From positions 1 to 64,000 of the forward strand of contig WYBX01000078.1 of NCBI GenBank assembly GCA_011525695.1: DNA of 64,000 nt. The letters run 5' to 3'. A program made the translations under genes and the position numbers. Under the pieces are notes generated by a model, which worked only from the letters and a program-made list of their open reading frames with translations, was not told the origin of the DNA and did not search any database. The DNA is from Verrucomicrobiia bacterium (GTDB taxonomy: Bacteria; Verrucomicrobiota; Verrucomicrobiia; Opitutales; Opitutaceae). Shown piece after piece: positions 58,095 through 64,000 of this stretch; position 1 is the first letter of the stretch, and each line of letters begins with the position of its first letter.

Positions 58095-59375
58095 TTACCG
58101 AACAAAAGAAATGCCGGCGCGCACCGTTTCGGATTTGGTGCGATACGAGAGCAGACTTTCACTGTAGCCGTTGAAGTATTGCACGAGGAGGTAGGCCTCG
58201 AACTTCAGCAGCTGCGTGCGCACTGGCAGCGTCAGGTCGAGCTGAACCGACACGTGGTCGAAGTCCTTTCCGGCCCATGTGGTGGCGGCCAGCGACGGAC
58301 CATCGGTGCGGCCAAAGACGAGTTGGAGCCGGCCGTAGCTGCGGTAGTCGTCGAGGTCCGGGTTGTTGTCGAGGCTACCGACATAGGCAAAGAACTCGGG
58401 CGCCACGATCAGGTGCCAGCCGTCGAGGCGGCCGAGCGCGAGGCCGGTCCGGGCGTAGACGACGTTGAGGCTGCGAGAAATGGGGCCGTCGCGGCCGTTC
58501 GACTCGTGCTTGTAGCCGGCCTGCAATCCCAGCCACGTGAGCCAGCCGTCGCTTCGCTCCGGTTGGGGCGCCATCGCTTGATAGATGATCTCGGGCATGT
58601 AGCTCGTGTCGTAGAACGGGCTGGAATCCGCGTCGATGTCCCAGAGCGATCGCTGCGTGAAGCCGAACTGTAGCGTCTGGGTCATATGCGCCGGGCCGCT
58701 TTCACCGAATTCGAGCAGCTTGTATTTGAAGCTGAACTGGAATTTTGCGCCGGGCGCGTCCGGACCATAGATGAAGTAGATAGGCTCGTGCGTGTCCAAG
58801 CGGTCGACAAACGTCTGGCGCAAAGCGGCGGCGGCAGGTTGGGCTCGGCCGAGTGTCGTGGCGGGGCGTGGCGTGCCGCCGGTGGAGGCATTGCGCGGTG
58901 ATGATGGTGCGGGGGCATCGATTTCGATCGCGGACCGGACTACACCGGCGTCAGCGAGTAAGACATCCAACGTCATCAGGCCAAGTGCGGCACCCGGCGA
59001 GATTTCGAGCGAGTAACTCCGAACTGCGAAGGAGCCGGCGGTGATCCGCAAGTGCGGCGGGACAGCGTTGTCTATGGCGTGCAGCTCAACGCGCGCCTGT
59101 TGCGCCGCGTTTCTGAGCTGCCCGGTCAGGGTCGGCGGAAATGCAACGGCGACGTTGCCCGAACCCCGGTTGAGCGCGGCGAGTTGCACCTCGATACGAG
59201 AGCCGGGCGCGACGGGAGCGATGGAAACGTTCAGGCTATGTACGACTTCATTCTCCACGGCATGGGATTCGGTCGCGTTGGATATAGCAAGCAGGCCGAA
59301 AAGAACGTAAATCAGAACGTCCGCAGCGCGGTGATGAGGATAGTGCTGAGGATCAGAACGTATGGCGGAACACAT
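58095..59375 (-). CDS. pldA: Outer-membrane phospholipase A (PldA-like)
   Basis: A 426-residue protein: hydrophobic N-terminus (signal, about 20-35), a beta-sandwich-like region to 180, then a PldA-type beta-barrel with the catalytic 'YKHESNGRDGPISRSLN' signature (His and Ser in 'HESNG', Asn in 'SRSLN'). It ends in an aromatic/basic 'GISFVR' C-terminus suitable for outer-membrane insertion. The extra N-terminal domain is not normal for E. coli PldA. The ATG overlaps the upstream kinase-like gene. Confidence 0.85.
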   Translation of the reverse strand: MCSAIRSDPQHYPHHRAADVLIYVLFGLLAISNATESHAVENEVVHSLNVSIAPVAPGSRIEVQLAALNRGSGNVAVAFPPTLTGQLRNAAQQARVELHAIDNAVPPHLRITAGSFAVRSYSLEISPGAALGLMTLDVLLADAGVVRSAIEIDAPAPSSPRNASTGGTPRPATTLGRAQPAAAALRQTFVDRLDTHEPIYFIYGPDAPGAKFQFSFKYKLLEFGESGPAHMTQTLQFGFTQRSLWDIDADSSPFYDTSYMPEIIYQAMAPQPERSDGWLTWLGLQAGYKHESNGRDGPISRSLNVVYARTGLALGRLDGWHLIVAPEFFAYVGSLDNNPDLDDYRSYGRLQLVFGRTDGPSLAATTWAGKDFDHVSVQLDLTLPVRTQLLKFEAYLLVQYFNGYSESLLSYRTKSETVRAGISFVR

Positions 59376-60096
59376 ATAAGGCTTGAGCCGCGTCGCGTCC
59401 GAGCCACGTGCGGGGCACTAGAATGCTCAGTCGAGAAAACCAGCGCAGCAGTGGAAGCGTGCGGCGAAGGGCTTGCACCGTCCGCGGGGAAGGTTTGCCG
59501 CGCAGATATGCCGTCAAAAGCACGCGGACGTAGGCAGCAAGCTGATCGCGGGGAAATGCGCCGGCCGCCGAAACGAGGAATCGAAGTGTGTCGCGGGCCT
59601 GTGCGAGCGACGGGGGCATGCGAGCGGGGGGAGGCTCGTCCAGGTTTAGAAACGTGACGTCCCTCCCATCATAGGCGATATGCCGGAGCAGCGGATCACC
59701 GTGGCAGAATCCCGCACCGTGAATGCGTCCGAGCGCCTGGGCCACGCGTTCGAGCAGATTCAGCCGGCAGGCGGCGGACACTTCCTCTGCGAGCCAGCGG
59801 ATCAATGTCGGCCCGGCGTCAGCAGTGATGAGGTAGTCCTCGCCGACGGCGAGCAGCCGCGGCGCCGGAAGGCCGGAGGCCCGCCATTGAATTATCCGGT
59901 GGGCTTCGTAACGCAGTGTTCCGGTAGGACTGAGATCCGGACGAAATCCGAGCCATGGGAGCACGTCTGCGATGCGATGGATGGGTCGGCGCGCCTGGGC
60001 TGCGAATTTCAGCCAGCCGACAGGCCAGTTGGTGGAGGCTGGAGAAATGATTCGCGCGATTCGGGCAGAATCCCATCGCGCGGCCGTCGATTTCAT
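59353..60096 (-). CDS. Lipopolysaccharide-kinase-like protein
   Basis: A 247-residue protein from ATG 60096. 'HGAGFCHGDPLLRHIAY' carries the kinase catalytic 'HGD' loop, and 'FLNLDEPP' resembles the following Asp segment; this fits the Kdo/WaaP-type small kinases that phosphorylate lipopolysaccharide core sugars. The N-lobe Lys/Glu pattern is not clear. It is cotranscribed with PldA, consistent with an envelope role. Confidence 0.7.
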   Translation of the reverse strand: MKSTAARWDSARIARIISPASTNWPVGWLKFAAQARRPIHRIADVLPWLGFRPDLSPTGTLRYEAHRIIQWRASGLPAPRLLAVGEDYLITADAGPTLIRWLAEEVSAACRLNLLERVAQALGRIHGAGFCHGDPLLRHIAYDGRDVTFLNLDEPPPARMPPSLAQARDTLRFLVSAAGAFPRDQLAAYVRVLLTAYLRGKPSPRTVQALRRTLPLLRWFSRLSILVPRTWLGRDAAQALYVFRHTF

Positions 60097-60145
60097 ATTC
60101 GGGGTGCATAAAGATGCTTCAGGCAAGTTTTCCGCGACGTGGTGC

Positions 60146-60220
60146 CTAGGAGTTTCCATCGTTGGTGTCGGTAGCTACCACCACGATCAGCAGGACCAGA
60201 ATTACCATCACGAGGATCAT
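60146..60220 (-). CDS. Possible 24-residue single-pass membrane peptide
   Basis: ATG 60220 to TAG 60146 encodes 'MILVMVILVLLIVVVATDTN' plus a short polar tail, one hydrophobic helix. It lies between the kinase-like and 276-residue genes. An upstream in-frame TTG would add a basic N-terminus. Low confidence, since short hydrophobic frames arise by chance. Confidence 0.3.
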   Translation of the reverse strand: MILVMVILVLLIVVVATDTNDGNS

Positions 60221-60328
60221 ACTCGGGAATGCGCGAGGTTTTCGGGGTATCAGCTCCAATATGACGCCAACTGGGGAGGCTCGGACTCGCTGGCGGGGAT
60301 CGGTTAACGCGGCACTGTAGAGACACCC

Positions 60329-61159
60329 TCAAGGGGGATCGGCGGAACGGGGCGTGATTCCCCCCGTCGGAGCTGTCCCCAGCACGCTGGCGAGAAATTC
60401 GAGCCGCGGCGCGGGCTCGCTGACGGAAGCTAAGGAGAGATAGCGGGGGTTTTCGGAAACTGTGGCGGGAGCGGGAGACGCTGACACGATGCTCAGCGTG
60501 AATGGCGCCGCGAAGTGCACGGTCCGGAGGTCGTGAAGGTGATGGCGGCCGACCGGCAGACGCAGACCGGCACCAGTCGGGCTCTCAACGCGAAGGGTGA
60601 CGGGCAGATCGTGCTCGCCCGGCGCCGCCGACGACATTACGGCGAGAGGGAGCACATAGACGGCCGCCTGTCCGGCCGCGAGATGAAGGCTGACAGTGCG
60701 GGCTTCGTCGAGCCCCAGAGCCGCATGCGGCCCGAAGCGAAATCGGACGATGCGTTGCCGGGACGCATAGTTCTCGACGAAGAAAAGAACCCGGGTCGCC
60801 GACCCGGGGGCGAGCGAGTCCGGGTCGAAAAACACGGTGGCCGCGACATTGCGGCAGGTGCAGATGATGTCGAAGCTAAGCACGTCCGTGAGCACGGCAT
60901 GCGAACGCTGCTCGGCGGCGTGACCGCGGAAGCGCCCGACCAGATCCCAGATTGCCCAAACGGCTGCGACAACGAAGAGCACCGCGGCGAGACAGGCCCA
61001 GAGGCGCAGACCTTCGCGCCAGAGGACTAGGCCGCCGCCGGCCGCCGAGAAAGCGCAGAAAATCGCGACGAACAGCGCGAAGGGGCCGCCGCGGTGGCGC
61101 GGACCAACATCAGGAGTCGGATCGGCCGGTTCGGCCGTGAGAAGATTAAGTGGTTTCAT
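60329..61159 (-). CDS. Membrane protein with large extracytoplasmic domain
   Basis: A 276-residue protein from ATG 61159. Two hydrophobic segments (about 26-46 and 53-72) are followed by a beta-rich soluble domain ('ATVFFDPDSLAPGSATRVLFFVEN', in parts 'VFFDPDSLAPG'). The tail is Ser/Pro-rich. No family is recognised. Part of the leftward block from MarR to PldA. Confidence 0.6.
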   Translation of the reverse strand: MKPLNLLTAEPADPTPDVGPRHRGGPFALFVAIFCAFSAAGGGLVLWREGLRLWACLAAVLFVVAAVWAIWDLVGRFRGHAAEQRSHAVLTDVLSFDIICTCRNVAATVFFDPDSLAPGSATRVLFFVENYASRQRIVRFRFGPHAALGLDEARTVSLHLAAGQAAVYVLPLAVMSSAAPGEHDLPVTLRVESPTGAGLRLPVGRHHLHDLRTVHFAAPFTLSIVSASPAPATVSENPRYLSLASVSEPAPRLEFLASVLGTAPTGGITPRSADPP

Positions 61160-61170
61160 CGTGCGACGGT

Positions 61171-61620
61171 TCAAAGCGGCCGATGACGGAGGTAGCCGGT
61201 CCTGGCGGCATGGACCAGGCCGACGAGAACGACCGATTTCAAAATCGCGCCGGCGAGCAAGCTGCGGGGCTCGAGCAGCCCGAGCGCACCATGAACGAGC
61301 AGGAACGTGACGATGGCCGTCATGGCGGCGCGGAAAGGCGCGTAGCGCGCCCAGCGCCACAACAGCACGAAGGCCGCGGCCAGCACGACGTCGGCGGCCA
61401 GTTCGACCTCGGGAGCAATGCCCGGTCGTGGCGAAGCGCCGAGCACGCGCTGATTGACGAGAACGAAGAGCGGATGAAGGCCGCTGAGGATCTGGACGAC
61501 GCCGGCGACGAGAATCCAATCGCGGCCCGAGAGGAGCTGCTGCTCCTGGGCCGAGCGCCGTTGAGCCAGACGGAGGCGATGCAGAAGTTCCGGGGTGATC
61601 ATAGAGGATGCGCTCACCAT
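61171..61620 (-). CDS. Four-helix membrane protein
   Basis: A 149-residue protein with about four hydrophobic segments (32-52, 66-85, 95-113, 120-137). Its ATG overlaps the MarR stop by one base, so they are coupled. No family is recognised. Confidence 0.6.
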   Translation of the reverse strand: MVSASSMITPELLHRLRLAQRRSAQEQQLLSGRDWILVAGVVQILSGLHPLFVLVNQRVLGASPRPGIAPEVELAADVVLAAAFVLLWRWARYAPFRAAMTAIVTFLLVHGALGLLEPRSLLAGAILKSVVLVGLVHAARTGYLRHRPL

Positions 61621-62174
61621 CAGGGTTGGGCGGTCTGCGGGGCCAAAGCCTCGCCGGCGAACCGCAGGCGTTCGCAGATGCGTTCGAACGCAGCGATATC
61701 GTCGGACGGCAGCTGATGCACGATCTGGCCGGCCATCCTGAGATAGAGCGAAGCGGCCTTGGCGATCGCCTCCCGTCCTTTCGGTGTAAGAGTCACCCAT
61801 ACGGTGCGCCGGTCCCCTTGGGAATTTCGGCTCCGGACGATCCATCCCTTGCGTCTAAGGTCCTCGATCACGTCGGACATTGAGGCGCGGGTGATGGCGG
61901 CATATGGGGCGAGCTGCGAAGGGGTCGAGGGTGCGGGGTCGAGGGCCGAAAGAACCACCATCACGATGAACTTGTGATCGGTCCACCCGAGCGGGCCGAA
62001 GCTCCGCATGAACCCATGGTGGATGGCGCGCGCGGAAGCGGTAAACCGCGCCAACAGTTCGCCCGACCGCCAGTCGTTGGGCAGCCGCTTGCCGGCATTG
62101 CGCAAGCCGTCTGCCATGAGCCCGTGCCAATCCGGTGCGCAACGAGGTTTGGGGCGTGCTGCAAACGCTTTCAT
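61620..62174 (-). CDS. MarR-family transcriptional regulator
   Basis: A 184-residue protein with the winged-helix core of MarR regulators: 'TPSQLAPYAAITRASMSDVIEDLRRKGWIVRSRNSQGDRRTVWVTLTPKG' (in parts: 'LAPYAAITRASMSDVI', 'GDRRTVWVTLTPKG'). It follows the efflux outer-membrane gene by 26 bp. It probably represses the efflux operon and responds to a small aromatic ligand; this is typical of the family. Confidence 0.88.
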   Translation of the reverse strand: MKAFAARPKPRCAPDWHGLMADGLRNAGKRLPNDWRSGELLARFTASARAIHHGFMRSFGPLGWTDHKFIVMVVLSALDPAPSTPSQLAPYAAITRASMSDVIEDLRRKGWIVRSRNSQGDRRTVWVTLTPKGREAIAKAASLYLRMAGQIVHQLPSDDIAAFERICERLRFAGEALAPQTAQP

Positions 62175-62200
62175 CGCGTGTCACCTGTTTTTGGTCGGCC

Positions 62201-63658
62201 TCATGGTTGAGGCGTTGAGGTGTCGTTTTGCCAGCCGCCACCGAGCGCGGAATAGAGCGCGGTGAGGTTGGCCAGCCGCGCCAGCCGTGCGTCGACGAGC
62301 GATTGCTCGGCCGCGAACAACTCCTGCTGGGAGAGCAGCACGGTGAGAAAAGGGTCGATGCCGGCGTCGAACCGCTGCTGCGTAAGCTCGTAGCGGCGCC
62401 GGGCCGCGTTCACGCGCGCCTGCTGCGCGGCAATAGTCCGGCCAATCAGGTTGCGGACGGCGAGCGCGTCGGCCACTTCGCGAAATGCGTTCTGAATCGC
62501 CTGCTCGTAATTGGCGATCTCGATGCGCTGCTCGATCCACGCGATGTCGAGTTGGGCTTTGTTCCGTCCACCGGCGAAGATCGGCAGCGTGATCGATGGC
62601 GCGAAACTCCACCGGCCGGAGCCGCTCTCGAACAGCCCCGACAGTTCGGTGCTGGCGCTGCCGCCAAAGGCGGTGAGCGTGATCGAGGGAAAGAATGCCG
62701 CCCGGGCCACACCGATGTTGGCGTTGGCGGCCTGCAGGACTTCCTCCGCCGCACGCACGTCGGGACGGCGGACAAGCAGGTCGGCGGGCAGACCCGCAGG
62801 AATGTCTTCCACGAGGGCCTGGGTCGCGAGCGAACCGGCCGGAGGAAGGTCGATGGGAAGCGGCGCGCCCACGAGCAAGACGAGTCCGTTTGCGAGTTGG
62901 GCGGCTTGCTGTTCAAGCGCGGCCACGCTCGCGCGGACGGCTTCCCGCTGGCCCTCGGCAGTGCGCAGGTCGAGTTCGGAGGTGACTCCGGCCTCGAAGC
63001 TCTGTCGATTGAGCTCGTAGGATTGCTCGGCGGCCCGGACCGTCTGGCGTGCCAGCGCGAGTTGCTCGTCGGCGGCCAAGGTCGCGAGGTATTGGCGGGC
63101 AACCGCTGAGATAAGGGCGATCTGTGCGCTGCGGCGGGCCTCCTCGGTCGCGAGGTACTGATGCAGCACCTGATTGCGCAGGCTCATGACCCGGCCGAAA
63201 AAATCGACCTCGTAGGACGGGATTTGCAGCCCGACGTCGTAAAATGAACTGGTGCCGGCCCGGCCCGACGGGCTCAACGGGCTCAGGGTCGCTGGCGTCC
63301 GCTGACGGATCGCATCGCCCGTGGCGTCGAGCCCGGGAATCAGGATGGAGCGCTGGATGCTGTAGATGGAGCGGATGCGTTCGACGTTCAGGGCGGCGAC
63401 GCGCAGGTCGCGGTTGTTCTCGAGCGCAAGCTGAATGATTCCGCGGAGCCGCGCGTCGCCGAAGAACTGCTGCCAGGCGAGGTCGGCGGCCGGATCAGCC
63501 GCCGCATTTGAGGCGTTCGCGGCATCGAGAGGATATGTCGGTGCAACGGGAGCTGCCGGGCGCTGATACTTCGGCGCAAGCGAGCAACCGGAGAGCAGCA
63601 TGCCGAGGGCGAGCAACTTGATGATATGGCGGAGCAGAGTCATGGCGTTCCGGATCAT
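62201..63658 (-). CDS. RND efflux outer-membrane factor (OprM/NodT family lipoprotein)
   Basis: A 485-residue lipoprotein: signal peptide and lipobox 'LLSGCSLAP' (Cys about 26), then two OEP repeats with long coiled coils typical of TolC/OprM channels ('LRVAALNVERIRSIY', 'LVRRPDVRAAEEVLQAANANIG'). The ATG overlaps the RND stop (TAATG). Together they form the outer parts of a tripartite pump. Confidence 0.92.
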   Translation of the reverse strand: MIRNAMTLLRHIIKLLALGMLLSGCSLAPKYQRPAAPVAPTYPLDAANASNAAADPAADLAWQQFFGDARLRGIIQLALENNRDLRVAALNVERIRSIYSIQRSILIPGLDATGDAIRQRTPATLSPLSPSGRAGTSSFYDVGLQIPSYEVDFFGRVMSLRNQVLHQYLATEEARRSAQIALISAVARQYLATLAADEQLALARQTVRAAEQSYELNRQSFEAGVTSELDLRTAEGQREAVRASVAALEQQAAQLANGLVLLVGAPLPIDLPPAGSLATQALVEDIPAGLPADLLVRRPDVRAAEEVLQAANANIGVARAAFFPSITLTAFGGSASTELSGLFESGSGRWSFAPSITLPIFAGGRNKAQLDIAWIEQRIEIANYEQAIQNAFREVADALAVRNLIGRTIAAQQARVNAARRRYELTQQRFDAGIDPFLTVLLSQQELFAAEQSLVDARLARLANLTALYSALGGGWQNDTSTPQP

Positions 63659-64000
63659 TAGCGTTGCTCGGGATTTTCGACCGGTTTCACCCGGAAGAGC
63701 CGGGCGACGACGACGTAGAACACGGGGATCAAAAAGATCGCGAGGAAGGTGGCCGCGAGCATGCCCCCCAGCACACCGGTGCCGACGGAGTTCTGGCCGC
63801 CGGAGCCCGCGCCGCGAGCGATAGCGAGCGGCAACACGCCGAGGCCGAAGGCGAGCGAAGTCATGACGATGGGACGCAAGCGCTGGCGACACGCGAGAAG
63901 CGTCGCTTCGACCAGGCTCATGCCGCGGTTGTAACCATCGCGCGCAAACTCGACGATCAGGATGGCGTTCTTGGCCGATAGGCCCACGACGGTGAGGAGC
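63658..64000 (-). CDS. RND multidrug efflux permease, C-terminal part
   Basis: The window ends inside this gene; the last 113 codons are visible. '[21 protein letters not shown]' (in parts: '[14 protein letters not shown]') is the conserved TM10/11 segment of AcrB/MexB-type pumps, and '[20 protein letters not shown]' and the last transmembrane helix follow. The N-terminus lies beyond the window. Confidence 0.93.
   Translation of the reverse strand, partial: LLTVVGLSAKNAILIVEFARDGYNRGMSLVEATLLACRQRLRPIVMTSLAFGLGVLPLAIARGAGSGGQNSVGTGVLGGMLAATFLAIFLIPVFYVVVARLFRVKPVENPEQR

Overview
This 64-kb window is GC-rich DNA from a Gram-negative bacterium (outer-membrane phospholipase, RND/outer-membrane-factor efflux, many lipoproteins). 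The style of the integrases, the DUF932 cluster and the small conserved element proteins suggests Verrucomicrobiota (Opitutales-like). That is an inference from family resemblance; no rRNA or other phylogenetic marker is present.

Layout. (1) 1-5945 is the right end of one mobilizable element: a partial membrane protein, an HTH protein, a helically phased TTCGAG array, a MobF relaxase-helicase, an excisionase-like protein and a tyrosine integrase pointing left. (2) 5946-6166 is an attachment region with the 3' end of a tRNA/tmRNA-type gene and its terminator. (3) 6167 starts a second element with an integrase pointing right, followed by a DUF3800 plus BECR-like nuclease pair and small element proteins. 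(4) 10987-23413 is one long leftward trb-type conjugation operon: pilin, VirB3-like, VirB4, VirB5/TrbJ, TrbK-like, TrbL, TrbF, TrbG, TrbI, lipoproteins, and at the distal end a ClpB-like AAA+ ATPase and a LuxR regulator with a degenerate receiver. No VirB11/TrbB gene is visible. (5) 23641-29007 holds a second MobF relaxase and a divergent coupling protein, separated by a 304-bp palindrome-rich region that is the best oriT candidate.

(6) 29025-54574 is accessory cargo. It holds a dimethylargininase-RidA fusion and a restriction-type operon (HNH-PLD-SNF2 helicase plus Eco57I-like methylase) wrecked by three different insertion sequences. The IS21-type and IS5-type copies can be removed on paper to restore the open frames. 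The IS3-type copy sits at a deletion that removed the methylase catalytic motif. Next come a zinc ribbon, a MIR-domain/PD-(D/E)XK nuclease with two overlapping or adjacent partners, and a further nuclease-bearing protein. Last is a CBASS operon (CapV patatin, CD-NTase, E2-like protein, and an HNH protein with a glycine-zipper tail). A sigma-like HTH / unknown / ImmA-IrrE metallopeptidase operon is divergent from CBASS across a nested palindrome. The CBASS island lies between two diverged direct copies of a non-coding leader.

(7) 54575-57490 is that leader followed by the DUF932 cluster, with strong terminators between its genes. (8) 57562-64000 looks like host or older DNA: a two-component remnant, PldA, a lipopolysaccharide-kinase-like protein, membrane proteins, MarR, an outer-membrane efflux factor and the C-terminus of an RND pump.

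Together this reads as a conjugative integrative element next to a second element, carrying a defence island in which one system is dead and CBASS appears intact and regulated.
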